From the NCBI RefSeq assembly GCF_007858365.1, contig NZ_VFIO01000003.1, positions 62,001 through 126,000 on the forward strand: 64,000 nt of DNA. Reading direction: 5' to 3'. Each line of letters starts with the position of its first letter. Position 1 is the first letter of the stretch. The notes under the pieces are model-generated. The model worked only from the letters and a program-made list of their open reading frames with translations. It ran no database searches and was not told where the DNA came from. This stretch comes from Pseudomonas saxonica (lineage in GTDB: Bacteria > Pseudomonadota > Gammaproteobacteria > Pseudomonadales > Pseudomonadaceae). Positions 32,966 through 42,001 of the stretch are shown here, piece after piece. Position numbers and translations under genes: made by a program.

Positions 32966-34048
32966 ATGGATAATCAAAGAGGCAAAGGCTTGTCGTTCGC
33001 ACGGCGGATCTATACTCCTCGGGCCATTGGCTCAGGGTTTGGCGGACTCGCGTTAATCCCTTTTCTCTACCCGCTCGACATCCCGATATGGACGTGGGCG
33101 CTTCTGCTGGTGAATGCTTTTATATGGCCGCACCTGGCCTATCAATTGTCGACCCGTTCGGCCTATCCCTACAAAGCTGAGCGCCGTAATATTTTGGTCG
33201 ACTCGCTGGGGGGGGGCTTTTGGGCAGCAAGTATTCAGTTTAATCCTCTTCTCACCGTCATCATCATATCGATGATGATGATGCATAACGTCGCCGCAGG
33301 AGGCCCGAAGCTACTGCTGCGCGGTGCATTGGCACAAGTCATCGGCGCTCTTGTTTCCTGCCTGCTTTTTGGTGCGTCATTCAACGCCCACACCTCTAAC
33401 CTTCAAGTCTATGCCTGCCTGCCTGTGCTGATCCTTTATCCCTTTTCAGTCGGCATGGTCAGTTACGGGCTGGCAATCAAACTGGCAGAGCACAAAAGCA
33501 CCCTCAGAGCCTTGAGCCGTACCGACAGCCTGACAGGCCTGCTGAACCACGGTTCATGGAAAGACCTGTTGCAGCTGAAATTCCAAAAGTGCCAGCAAAA
33601 CCAATCCACCGCCACACTTGCACTGATTGATATCGACCATTTCAAACACATCAATGACACGTTTGGGCATCTTGTCGGTGACAGCGTACTGTGCCAGTTG
33701 AGCACAGAACTCCAGCAAAACCTGCGCATTGAAGACTTGGCCGGACGCTACGGCGGGGATGAGTTTTGCGTCATTCTGCCCAATCGCTCACTGTCACAGG
33801 CCAAGGAAATAATGGAGCGTGTGAGCCAGGTATTTTGTGACTTCAGGCACGCCGCAGAACCCGAATTGCGAGTGAGTCTGAGCGTTGGCCTGGCGTCCTA
33901 CCGAATTGAATATGAAGACGCGTCTGCGTGGCTCAATGAAGCCGACAAAGCGTTGTACATCGCGAAGAAGACAGGTCGTAACAAGATCTGCACCGGAGCC
34001 GCTGACCTGCTTTTTGATTCAGCACCGATAGATCCTTTAAGCACATAA
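32966..34048 (+). CDS. MASE2-GGDEF diguanylate cyclase
   Basis: Membrane c-di-GMP synthase of 360 residues. The N-terminal MASE2 sensor (about 15-175) has several hydrophobic helices and the conserved start RRIYTPRAIG. The catalytic domain carries GGDEF at 263-267 and an intact inhibitory site R254-x-x-D257 exactly five residues before it, so product feedback is expected. Architecture matches E. coli AdrA/DgcC, a cellulose-linked cyclase. It is followed 17 bases later by a DUF1003 gene, probably co-transcribed. A biofilm role is inferred. Confidence 0.92.
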   Translation: MDNQRGKGLSFARRIYTPRAIGSGFGGLALIPFLYPLDIPIWTWALLLVNAFIWPHLAYQLSTRSAYPYKAERRNILVDSLGGGFWAASIQFNPLLTVIIISMMMMHNVAAGGPKLLLRGALAQVIGALVSCLLFGASFNAHTSNLQVYACLPVLILYPFSVGMVSYGLAIKLAEHKSTLRALSRTDSLTGLLNHGSWKDLLQLKFQKCQQNQSTATLALIDIDHFKHINDTFGHLVGDSVLCQLSTELQQNLRIEDLAGRYGGDEFCVILPNRSLSQAKEIMERVSQVFCDFRHAAEPELRVSLSVGLASYRIEYEDASAWLNEADKALYIAKKTGRNKICTGAADLLFDSAPIDPLST

Positions 34049-34065
34049 AGCGAGAATCAAAGCGT

Positions 34066-34608
34066 ATGAGCACTTCCAGCGCTGACACAACGGCTACAGC
34101 CCAAGCAGGGAAAAAGGTTGATCATTTGCGCTTTCATCGCGCCCACGCGCATCTGGCCCCCACATTTGGCAATGACACCTTTGCATTGAAAGCGGAGGCC
34201 TTTGCCCGTTTTTTTGGCACGCCCACCTTCCTCGGGGCGCAAACCCTGATCGTGGTGATCTGGGTATGTTTGAACCTGTTTGGCGTGACGCACTTTGATA
34301 TCTACCCCTTCATCCTGCTGAACCTGGCTTTCAGCCTGCAATCGGCTTATGCCGCCCCCCTGATACTGCTTGCTCAAACCCGCCAGGCGGCAAGGGACAA
34401 AGCGCAGGCGGATGCCGACGCCCAGCACCGCGAAGCACTGGCCGTGGCCAATACAGAGCGACAAGCGGCCGCTGCACAAACCACGGAAAAAATAATTGAA
34501 TTGCTGGAGCAAAATACTCGATTAACCGAAATGACCAAACAGCTCACCGAGCGGATCGAGAGCCTGACCTCAGAAATGCATCAGCACTTCGTGCGCAAAG
34601 CCCCCTGA
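34066..34608 (+). CDS. DUF1003 membrane protein
   Basis: A 180-residue protein with two hydrophobic helices (about 60-80, TLIVVIWVCLNLFG, and 85-105, YPFILLNLAFSLQSAYAAPLI) followed by a long charged coiled coil (about 108-175). The FFGTPTFLGAQTLIVVIWVCLN and LNLAFSLQSAYAAPLILLAQ segments are typical of DUF1003. Function is unknown. Position 17 bases after the diguanylate cyclase suggests co-expression. Confidence 0.88.
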   Translation: MSTSSADTTATAQAGKKVDHLRFHRAHAHLAPTFGNDTFALKAEAFARFFGTPTFLGAQTLIVVIWVCLNLFGVTHFDIYPFILLNLAFSLQSAYAAPLILLAQTRQAARDKAQADADAQHREALAVANTERQAAAAQTTEKIIELLEQNTRLTEMTKQLTERIESLTSEMHQHFVRKAP

Positions 34609-34630
34609 CACGCTAAACCCCACCGGCCGC

Positions 34631-34954
34631 TCAACTCACACAGCGGCGTACCGCAGTGATTTCAGGCACATCCTGACGCTGCATATACACGCGCAGGGGT
34701 TCAGTAATGTTCAGGCGGTCATCGACATGTTGATCCAGTAATAACTGAATCAACTCGCGCTTGAGGGTCATGGTATCTGCTTCGCCGGACTGCCAGACAA
34801 ACTCGTGGGCGGGCGTAATGCTGTCATCTGCCACGTCCATTCCGAAAGAATCTTCGCTAAAACGAACAATATGCCGCGCTGTCTTACGATTGAAACCAAC
34901 AAAGCCGTTAAGTAGATCTGCGGCCTGGCAGATTAATTGCGAAGTGATGCGCAT
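34631..34954 (-). CDS. Conserved hypothetical protein
   Basis: A 107-residue soluble protein starting MRITSQLICQAADLLNGFVGFNRKTARHI. No signal peptide or membrane segment is seen, and no motif I can name. The composition is balanced and the frame clean, and the organisation (divergent from glpQ, convergent with DUF1003) supports a real gene. The frame is open 18 codons upstream; the ATG at 34954 gives the better N-terminus. I believe similar proteins exist widely in Pseudomonas but cannot assign a function. Confidence 0.6.
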   Translation of the reverse strand: MRITSQLICQAADLLNGFVGFNRKTARHIVRFSEDSFGMDVADDSITPAHEFVWQSGEADTMTLKRELIQLLLDQHVDDRLNITEPLRVYMQRQDVPEITAVRRCVS

Positions 34955-35089
34955 GGTAAACCTCAATGACAAGCCCGGAAGGCAATAGGGTCGATGGTTA
35001 ACACGCAAGACTTGGCTCGCCTCCCTCTGCCGGGGACGCTGAAGGGTTCAGACTACTGCACAACTTTTCTAATGCCAAGGATCTCGCCA

Positions 35090-36190
35090 ATGCCGGTCAC
35101 CGTTGCCAAACGCGCCCTGCTGCCCTGTCTGTTACTCGCGGTGGTCGGCGCACACGCCGCCACCGAAACCATCACGCCGCCAGCACTGATCGCAAGCAGG
35201 CAGGGTATTGCGCACCCTGCCGTTATCGCCCATCGCGGTGCATCGTTCGATGCACCGGAATCAACAGCAGCGGCTTACACACTCGCCCGAGATCTGGGCG
35301 CTGACTATCTGGAAATGGACCTGCAACGCACCCATGACGGTGAGCTTATTGCCCTCCACGACAACAGCCTGTTGCGTACCACTGATGTGGCAAATAAATT
35401 TCCGGCACGCAAAAACCAACCCGCCAGTGCATTTACCCTGGCTGAACTTAAAACGCTGGATGCGGGCAGTTGGTTCAACAAGGCCTACCCGGATCGCGCA
35501 CGCCCCTCTTACGTTGGGCTGCCCATACTGACGCTGGACGAAATAATCGATATCGCTCAAAGCAATCCTGGCCACACGCCCGGTTTGTACATTGAAACCA
35601 AAGAGCCGCAGCTGTTCCCGGGGATAGAACACGACCTCAAGCGCAAACTGACACAGCGTGGTTTGTTGCCTCCTCAACCTGATCGCCCCGGACAGGTAAT
35701 TCTGCAAACCTTCGACAAAAGCAGCCTTCAGTTACTCCAAAAAGAAATGCCTGACACACCCAAAGTGCTGCTTCTTTGGGTGGGCGCCGGCGGGATGACA
35801 CCTGACAAGAGCGTCAGCTTTGCGGACTCCGGCGAAAAAACCAAAGCAGCGTATTACGCCTCACTGCACCCCAAGGATAAAACCGAGTTCACACAATGGC
35901 TTGATTTCGCCAAGGCCAACGGTGCAATCGGCACAGGCCCCTCCGCTGCTCTGACCCACGGAGGCGATCAGAGTTACTCCGACCTGATTCAACCCTGGAT
36001 GAACACCACTGCCCATGCAAGAGGCTTGCTGGTGCACGCTTACACCCTTGATGAGCCCGTAGATTTCAAAAAGGCGATGACCGCTGGCGTAAATGGGATT
36101 TTCACCAACCGCCCCCGCGAATTACTTAACTACTATCAGCGCGTGACCGCGCAGACCGTCAAACAGGTTCTGGAGCAAAACGGCTATTGA
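35090..36190 (+). CDS. glpQ: Periplasmic glycerophosphodiester phosphodiesterase
   Basis: Hydrolyses glycerophosphodiesters such as glycerophosphocholine to glycerol-3-phosphate and an alcohol. It has 366 residues with a signal peptide (MPVTVAKRALLPCLLLAVVGAHA). The GDPD catalytic set is visible: H48 (AHRG), E75 and D77 (LEMDLQ) and H90 (ALHD). An AAGGA 8 bases before the ATG at 35090 supports this start over the in-frame ATG six codons earlier. It is the exported, GlpQ-type rather than cytosolic UgpQ-type enzyme, judged by length and leader. No glycerol transport gene adjoins it. Confidence 0.93.
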   Translation: MPVTVAKRALLPCLLLAVVGAHAATETITPPALIASRQGIAHPAVIAHRGASFDAPESTAAAYTLARDLGADYLEMDLQRTHDGELIALHDNSLLRTTDVANKFPARKNQPASAFTLAELKTLDAGSWFNKAYPDRARPSYVGLPILTLDEIIDIAQSNPGHTPGLYIETKEPQLFPGIEHDLKRKLTQRGLLPPQPDRPGQVILQTFDKSSLQLLQKEMPDTPKVLLLWVGAGGMTPDKSVSFADSGEKTKAAYYASLHPKDKTEFTQWLDFAKANGAIGTGPSAALTHGGDQSYSDLIQPWMNTTAHARGLLVHAYTLDEPVDFKKAMTAGVNGIFTNRPRELLNYYQRVTAQTVKQVLEQNGY

Positions 36191-36343
36191 TCAGGCAGCG
36201 AGGCGCCGCTAAACCGTTACGGCGCACCGCCTCAACCTGCACACCTTCTTGAAAATTAAATGCGAAGGCCACAAATTAAGGATGAATTAAGTTGCGAGGG
36301 TTAACCTGAACCCACTTAAACAACTTACCCAAGAGGGTCAAAC

Positions 36344-36649
36344 ATGAAAGCACTTAACGTACTGTTCGCCGCAATGACATTGACACTGGCTGCCGGCGTT
36401 GCTCAAGCCGATGTGCGCCCTGACCATATTCCGGACTTGCTCAAATCGGGCCAAATCAAACCCTTTGAACAACTCAATCAAATCGCTATTCAGCAACACC
36501 CCGGCGCAACCATTACCGACACTGAACTGGACAAAAAGCTGGGCAAACTTGTCTATGAAGTTGAACTGCGCGACAGCAAAAATATCGAGTGGGATGTAAA
36601 AATCGACGCAGCGACGGGTGAAGTTCTAGAGAACAAACAAGACACTTGA
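36344..36649 (+). CDS. Secreted PepSY-domain protein
   Basis: A 101-residue protein with a signal peptide (MKALNVLFAAMTLTLAAGVAQA, then DVRPDH) and one PepSY domain: KPFEQLNQIAIQQHPGATITDTELDKK followed by YEVELRD and WDVKIDAATGEVLE. PepSY proteins often modulate periplasmic proteases or sensors, or bind metal; here the partner is unknown. A good AAGAGGGT ribosome site precedes it and a strong terminator follows, so it is a single-gene unit. Confidence 0.85.
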   Translation: MKALNVLFAAMTLTLAAGVAQADVRPDHIPDLLKSGQIKPFEQLNQIAIQQHPGATITDTELDKKLGKLVYEVELRDSKNIEWDVKIDAATGEVLENKQDT

Positions 36650-36664
36650 GAACCCTCGATAACC

Positions 36665-36698
36665 GCCGCCTTGTTCTTGATGAACAAGGCGGCTTTTT
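36665..36698 (+). terminator. Terminator of the PepSY gene
   Basis: GCCGCCTTGTTC (36665-36676) pairs perfectly with GAACAAGGCGGC (36682-36693), followed by five T residues. Confidence 0.93.
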
Positions 36699-36838
36699 GT
36701 GGTCTGCGTTCAGAGAACCTGGACTGACCGATGGGGAATATCTGTATTTAAACCCCATATGAGTAGACACTAGCGGTTCTTTCAAACGTCACTGTCCTTT
36801 GCCTCTGACTTCCCATTGCACCTCAACAGAACCTGCGC

Positions 36839-37345
36839 ATGAACACCCGCCTCTGTGCCTACGATCTCCTGACACCCGAGCAACGCGTGCAATTGCATGA
36901 GGTCAGGGTTCATGCCGAACAAATTGCTTTCTGCGGTACGGTCGAATCCGCGCTGCACGCTCTTCCAAGGCAAGGTCATCCGGCAATTACAGCTTTTGTT
37001 TTGCTGGCCGATGATCGGCCCGTCGCCTTTTTGCTGCTCAAGCGTCAACCACTGCTGGCTCATTGGGCTGATGCTGACAGCGCCACGTTGCATGCACTCC
37101 AGGTCGACGAACGATTCCAGGGGCGAGGGTTGGGTAAAATCTGCCTGCACGCACTCCCCGAGTCGGTTCGCCAAATCTGGCCCGAGATACGCCAACTGAT
37201 GCTTTCAGTCAGCCCCTTCAACGCCTGCGCGCTGGCCTTTTACCTGAGCCAGGGCTGGGTTGAGTGCGGTGAAGCGTACCGCGGCGAAAGACGCCTGGTT
37301 TTCAGGCTGCCCCCCGCACAGGGCGGACATCAACACGCAAGTTAA
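36839..37345 (+). CDS. GNAT-family N-acetyltransferase
   Basis: A 168-residue acetyltransferase. The acetyl-CoA-binding signature Q/RxxGxG/A is seen in LQVDERFQGRGLGKICLHAL (about 83-102) and the family C-terminus in NACALAFYLSQGWVECGE. Substrate unknown. It lies between the PepSY gene and the AlaC-type aminotransferase, same strand; the next start is 139 bases on, so co-transcription is possible. Confidence 0.85.
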   Translation: MNTRLCAYDLLTPEQRVQLHEVRVHAEQIAFCGTVESALHALPRQGHPAITAFVLLADDRPVAFLLLKRQPLLAHWADADSATLHALQVDERFQGRGLGKICLHALPESVRQIWPEIRQLMLSVSPFNACALAFYLSQGWVECGEAYRGERRLVFRLPPAQGGHQHAS

Positions 37346-37483
37346 AGCGTGCTTGACCCGCTGGTTCGCAGGGACGCATTCGCGACTAGACAAAACGCCA
37401 TCAGTGCCCTTATTGTTTTCCGAGACCACCGCAGTGGTCGCGTCGCTCGGACGGTTCCGGGCGCTTACGTATCAGAGGCACTT

Positions 37484-38692
37484 ATGGCAGACCAAGGTTC
37501 GCCGCGACGCTTTGCGCGCATCGATCGACTTCCCCCTTATGTCTTCAATATTACGGCCGAGCTGAAAATGGCCGCACGCCGCCGTGGTGAGGACATTATC
37601 GACTTCAGCATGGGCAACCCAGACGGTCCGACACCGCCGCATATTGTCGAAAAACTCTGCACCGTTGCACAACGTGAGGACACTCACGGCTACTCCACTT
37701 CACGAGGCATACCGCGCCTGCGTCGAGCAATTTCTCGTTGGTACGCCGACCGATACAACGTCGACATTGATCCGGAACAGGAAGCCATCGTCACCATTGG
37801 CTCCAAGGAAGGTTTGGCGCATTTGATGCTGGCCACTCTGGACCAGGGTGACACCGTTCTGGTGCCAAACCCCAGCTACCCCATTCATATCTACGGTGCC
37901 GTGATTGCCGGCGCCCAAGTACGCTCAGTGCCACTGATCCCGGGCGTCGACTTCTTTGCCGAACTGGAAAAAGCCATTCGCGGCTCGATCCCCAAGCCAA
38001 AAATGATGATTCTGGGGTTCCCGTCCAACCCGACAGCACAGTGCGTCGAACTGGATTTCTTCGAGCGCGTGGTGGCGTTGGCCAAACAGTACGACGTACT
38101 GGTGGTGCACGACCTTGCCTACGCGGACATCGTGTATGACGGCTGGAAAGCCCCTTCGATCATGCAAGTACCGGGCGCCAAAGACATTGCGGTGGAGTTT
38201 TTCACACTGTCGAAAAGCTACAACATGGCGGGCTGGCGTATTGGCTTCATGGTAGGTAACGCCGAGCTGGTCAACGCATTGGCACGAATCAAGAGTTACC
38301 ACGACTACGGCACTTTCACCCCGCTGCAAGTGGCGGCGATTGCGGCACTGGAAGGCGACCAGCAGTGCGTCAAGGATATTGCTGAACAATACCGTCAGCG
38401 CCGTAACGTGTTGGTCAAAGGACTGCATGAACTGGGCTGGATGGTCGAGAACCCTAAGGCGTCCATGTATGTATGGGCCAAAATTCCAGAGGCCTATGCA
38501 CACATGGGGTCACTGGAGTTTGCCAAAAAACTGCTCGCCGAGGCCAAGGTCTGTGTCTCACCCGGCGTAGGATTTGGCGAATATGGTGATGATCACGTGC
38601 GCTTTGCCCTGATTGAAAACCAGGATCGCATTCGTCAGGCCGTGAGAGGGATTCGCGCCATGTTTCGCGCCGATGGCGTGAGCGCCGGTTAA
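37484..38692 (+). CDS. alaC: AlaC-type PLP aminotransferase (glutamate-pyruvate transaminase-like)
   Basis: Class I/II aminotransferase of 402 residues. The start is placed at [21 protein letters not shown]; the frame is open 45 codons upstream into non-conserved sequence. It has [18 protein letters not shown] near residues 41-58, the [10 protein letters not shown] region and the Schiff-base lysine K244 in [15 protein letters not shown]. It resembles AlaC (YfdZ), which makes alanine from pyruvate and glutamate. The exact substrate is an inference from similarity. A REP-like palindrome follows the stop. Confidence 0.85.
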   Translation: MADQGSPRRFARIDRLPPYVFNITAELKMAARRRGEDIIDFSMGNPDGPTPPHIVEKLCTVAQREDTHGYSTSRGIPRLRRAISRWYADRYNVDIDPEQEAIVTIGSKEGLAHLMLATLDQGDTVLVPNPSYPIHIYGAVIAGAQVRSVPLIPGVDFFAELEKAIRGSIPKPKMMILGFPSNPTAQCVELDFFERVVALAKQYDVLVVHDLAYADIVYDGWKAPSIMQVPGAKDIAVEFFTLSKSYNMAGWRIGFMVGNAELVNALARIKSYHDYGTFTPLQVAAIAALEGDQQCVKDIAEQYRQRRNVLVKGLHELGWMVENPKASMYVWAKIPEAYAHMGSLEFAKKLLAEAKVCVSPGVGFGEYGDDHVRFALIENQDRIRQAVRGIRAMFRADGVSAG

Positions 38693-38697
38693 ATAGA

Positions 38698-38735
38698 CTG
38701 CAGGAGCGGCTTGCTGGCCAAGCGCGCTCCTGCAG
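38698..38735. repeat. REP-like palindrome
   Basis: CTGCAGGAGCG (38698-38708) and CGCTCCTGCAG (38725-38735) are perfect inverted arms around CTTGCTGGCCAAG-like sequence. The GGAGCGGCTTGCT core is that of abundant REP elements in fluorescent Pseudomonas. It lies between the convergent alaC and gntP genes and may also act as terminator or mRNA stabiliser for both. Confidence 0.75.
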
Positions 38736-38746
38736 GTCTACGGTCG

Positions 38747-40099
38747 TTAGACCACCAAAGACAGCAGCAAGATAAAGATCAAACCCACCACCGACAGGAT
38801 GGTTTCCATCGCTGTCCAGGTTTTGAAGGTTTCAGCCACGGTCATGTTGAAGTACTGCTTGACCAGCCAGAATCCCGCATCGTTGACGTGAGACAAAATC
38901 AGCGACCCTGCCCCAGTTGCCAACACCAGCAGCTCGCGGTTCACACCCGGAATCATATCCACCACCGGCAACACGATACCGGCGCCGGTAATGGTCGCGA
39001 CCGTTGCAGAACCGGTCGCAATCCTGATCACCGCCGCCACCAGCCATGCCAGCAGGATCGGTGAAATTTGCGCGTTTACCGCCATGTGGCCGATCACATC
39101 ACCCACACCACTGGCCACCAGCATCTGCTTGAAACCGCCGCCCGCACCAATGATCAAAATGATCGCGGCAGTTGGGGCCAAACTGGCGTCAAGCAGCTTG
39201 AGAATGCGCTTGGAGTCGATCCCTTGACGCGCACCAAAGGTGTAGAGCGCCAACAGTAACGCCAGCAACAGAGCACTGATCGGGTGACCGATCATGTCCA
39301 TCCAGACCCGGAAGAAGTTGCCATCCGGCAAAGCAACGTCCGCGAACGTCTTGAGCAACATCAGGAACACCGGCAGCAGCACGGTGATCAAGGTGATGGA
39401 AAAGCTCGGCAGAGTGCTGGATTCTGGCTCGCTGGCCAGTTGGTCCATCAGTTCCTGAGACGCATGCCCCGGAATGTATTTGGCGATGAACGTACCGTAG
39501 ATCGGGCCGGCAATGATCGCCGTTGGCAACGCCACGATCAGACCATAAAGGATGGTTTTGCCAATATCAGCACCGAACACGCCAATGGCCAGCAACGGAC
39601 CCGGATGCGGCGGCACCAGGCCATGCACCGCCGACAGGCCGGCGAGCAACGGGATACCAATTTTGATGATCGACACACCGGTACGGCGCGCAACAATAAA
39701 GACCAGCGGAATCAGCAGCACAAAGCCGATTTCGAAAAACAACGGTATACCGACCAGGAAGGCGGCAAACATCATCGCCCATTGCACCCTCTCTTTACCG
39801 AAGGCGCGGATCAGGGTTCGTGCGATTTGATCAGCACCCCCTGAGTCGGCCATCATTTTGCCCAGCATGGTGCCCAGCGCCAGGATGATACCGACAAAAC
39901 CCAGTACGCCACCGAAGCCGTCCTGAAACGATTTGATAATCAGGTTGGCCGGCATGCCCGCTGTCAGCCCCAGAAACGCGGAGGCTATGATCAAGGCAAT
40001 AAACGGGTGCAACTTGAATCGGGTGATCAAAACGATCAGGCCGATGATGGTGACCACTGCATCTAACAGCAGAAAGGTATTGTGAGACATGCCTAGCAT
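38747..40099 (-). CDS. gntP: Gluconate:H+ symporter, GntP family
   Basis: Imports gluconate across the inner membrane. Its 450 residues are almost entirely hydrophobic helices (about 12-14). Family signatures include the VHGLVPPHPGPL segment and GSATVATITGAGIVLP. It lies downstream of gntK in the same orientation, with an 85-base gap that contains a palindrome matching the one between gntK and gntR, so it may have its own GntR-controlled promoter. Confidence 0.95.
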   Translation of the reverse strand: MLGMSHNTFLLLDAVVTIIGLIVLITRFKLHPFIALIIASAFLGLTAGMPANLIIKSFQDGFGGVLGFVGIILALGTMLGKMMADSGGADQIARTLIRAFGKERVQWAMMFAAFLVGIPLFFEIGFVLLIPLVFIVARRTGVSIIKIGIPLLAGLSAVHGLVPPHPGPLLAIGVFGADIGKTILYGLIVALPTAIIAGPIYGTFIAKYIPGHASQELMDQLASEPESSTLPSFSITLITVLLPVFLMLLKTFADVALPDGNFFRVWMDMIGHPISALLLALLLALYTFGARQGIDSKRILKLLDASLAPTAAIILIIGAGGGFKQMLVASGVGDVIGHMAVNAQISPILLAWLVAAVIRIATGSATVATITGAGIVLPVVDMIPGVNRELLVLATGAGSLILSHVNDAGFWLVKQYFNMTVAETFKTWTAMETILSVVGLIFILLLSLVV

Positions 40100-40158
40100 G
40101 GGGCTTCTCCTGACTTGTTCTTGTTATTTAGGGCGAATGTACAGCCGTAGCTGAGTCG

Positions 40159-40170
40159 GATAGCGCTATC
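40159..40170. promoter_or_regulatory. Candidate GntR operator upstream of gntP
   Basis: Perfect 12-base palindrome GATAGCGCTATC about 60 bases before the gntP ATG. It shares the central AGCGCT with the palindrome between gntK and gntR, as expected for LacI-family operators. Confidence 0.65.
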
Positions 40171-40184
40171 TATTTGAAACAACA

Positions 40185-40718
40185 TCATGAGGTTGCCGGT
40201 ACTCTGTGTTTATCCCACCAGACAACGGCGGCGTTCGCCAACTCGTCGATATCCATTTTCGTCGCGTCCAGTGTCAACACCAGAGGCTCGCCAGTAGGCG
40301 ATTCCAGGGTAGCGAACTGACTGTCGATCAGCGTTGATGGCATGAAGTGCCCAGGGCGATGAGTGACGCGCTCTGCGGCCACCTCTGGGGTCAACTCCAG
40401 AAACACGAAACCCAAACCATCGACAGCGCCACGCAGGCGCTCGCGATATTGCAATTTAAGTGCCGAGCAGGTCAGAACCGGGCGCTCACCGCTAGCAACG
40501 GCACGACGAAGTTCTTCACACAGGCTGTCAAGCCAGCCGGCGCGATCGTCGTCGGAAAGGGGAATGCCGGCACTCATTTTTTCAATGTTGGCCGTTGGGT
40601 GAAATGAATCACCTTCAATCTGGATGGCGCCATTGCGGGTACATAACGCCTCGCTCACGCTGGATTTGCCGCAGCCGGCAACTCCCATGATGACCAGGGC
40701 AGTGATTGGTTGACTCAT
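40185..40718 (-). CDS. gntK: Gluconokinase
   Basis: Phosphorylates gluconate to 6-phosphogluconate, feeding Entner-Doudoroff. It has 177 residues from MSQPITALVIMGVAGCGKSS, with the P-loop at 12-19 (GVAGCGKS). The LKLQYRERLRG and HFMPSTLIDSQFATLE segments are typical of GntK/IdnK. The frame is open 24 codons upstream, but the family start is at 40718. It is divergent from gntR across 229 bases with a candidate operator. Confidence 0.95.
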   Translation of the reverse strand: MSQPITALVIMGVAGCGKSSVSEALCTRNGAIQIEGDSFHPTANIEKMSAGIPLSDDDRAGWLDSLCEELRRAVASGERPVLTCSALKLQYRERLRGAVDGLGFVFLELTPEVAAERVTHRPGHFMPSTLIDSQFATLESPTGEPLVLTLDATKMDIDELANAAVVWWDKHRVPATS

Positions 40719-40735
40719 GAAACACCTCAGTCCGT

Positions 40736-40749
40736 AGACAGCGCTGTCT
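40736..40749. promoter_or_regulatory. Candidate GntR operator between gntK and gntR
   Basis: Perfect 14-base palindrome AGACAGCGCTGTCT, 17 bases before the gntK start. With the gntP site it gives the consensus AGAYAGCGCTRTC. The CG-centred form is typical of LacI-family regulators. Role inferred. Confidence 0.7.
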
Positions 40750-40947
40750 TTATTCATGCGTTCAATACTTGAAAGCAAAGCACAAAGCACAGGCTACCGA
40801 CGTCTAATTCTCATTTTTATGGGGAGACGCGGTAACGCTCTCGACATACAAAGCTGGGGTAGAAAGCCTGCACACAATCAGGCAATTGCGGGCACGCGCG
40901 GACAGCGCTACCTTAGTGACTTGTTTTTTGTTTGGCAAGCCACCCCG

Positions 40948-41979
40948 ATGACGTCCTCTAAAAACGATAAAAACTCCCGAACCACGGGACGCCCCACTCT
41001 CAATGAAGTTGCCAGGCTTGCAGGCGTTAGCCCGATCACGGCATCGCGGGCCCTGCGCGGAATCAGCAGCGTGGCCACTGAACTGGCCGAGAAAGTACGC
41101 AAGGCGGCGGGTGAACTCAATTATGTGGTCAATCCCGCAGCCCGAGCGCTCGCTTCGGCGCAAAGTCATTCCGTAGTGGTGCTGGTACCTTCTTTGTCCA
41201 ACCTGCTGTTTATCGACACCCTCGAAGCCATTCATGACGTGTTGCGACCTAAAGGCTTTGAAGTCCTGATTGGTAACTTTCACTACTCGCGCGACGAAGA
41301 AGAAAACCTGCTACGCAACTATATGGCCTACCAGCCTCGCGGCTTATTGCTGACCGGCTTCGATCGCTCTGAAAGCTCACGCCGCATGATTGAAAGCAGT
41401 AATGTGCCTTGCGTGTACATGATGGAACTGGACGCCGGTGCAGGGCTTAATTGCGTGGGGTTTTCCCAGCTCAAGGCGGGGGAAACTGCGGCACGGCATT
41501 TGATTTCACGTGGCCGCCGACGCCTTGCGTACATTGGCGCACAACTTGATCAGCGCACCCTGCTGCGTGGCGAAGGCTACCGTCGCGCGCTACAGGAGGC
41601 CGGTTTGTATAACCCTGACCTCGAAATCCTGACTCCACGCCCCTCCTCTGTCGGCTTGGGCGGCGAATTGTTTTTGCATTTGCTGGCCAGCCAGCCGCAG
41701 GTCGATGCGATCTTTTTCGGCAATGACGACCTTGCCCAAGGGGCCTTGCTGGAAGCGGCCCGGATCGGCCTTAAAATTCCGGAGCAAATCGCCATTTTAG
41801 GCTTCAACGACTTGCCCTCATCGGAATTCATGGTGCCGCGACTCAGCAGCATTCGTACGCCGCGCGAAGCCATAGGTCGCCGGGCAGCGGAGCAGATGCT
41901 GATTCTGATGGCCGGTAATAAAGTGCCTGCCCCCGTGCAGGACATGGGCTTTGAGTTGATGGTGCGCGAAAGCAGCTGA
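40948..41979 (+). CDS. gntR: LacI-family gluconate repressor GntR
   Basis: Repressor of 343 residues released by gluconate or 6-phosphogluconate. It has the LacI HTH TLNEVARLAGVSPITASRALRG near residues 17-38, the hinge helix (VNPAARALAS) and a periplasmic-binding-like effector domain. The start at 40948 is chosen because the HTH then sits at the normal distance; the frame is open 64 codons earlier. Divergence from gntK and gntP and the shared palindromes support control of gluconate use. Confidence 0.93.
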   Translation: MTSSKNDKNSRTTGRPTLNEVARLAGVSPITASRALRGISSVATELAEKVRKAAGELNYVVNPAARALASAQSHSVVVLVPSLSNLLFIDTLEAIHDVLRPKGFEVLIGNFHYSRDEEENLLRNYMAYQPRGLLLTGFDRSESSRRMIESSNVPCVYMMELDAGAGLNCVGFSQLKAGETAARHLISRGRRRLAYIGAQLDQRTLLRGEGYRRALQEAGLYNPDLEILTPRPSSVGLGGELFLHLLASQPQVDAIFFGNDDLAQGALLEAARIGLKIPEQIAILGFNDLPSSEFMVPRLSSIRTPREAIGRRAAEQMLILMAGNKVPAPVQDMGFELMVRESS

Positions 41980-42001
41980 GTGCTGCTGGTGAGCCCGGCA
42001 A

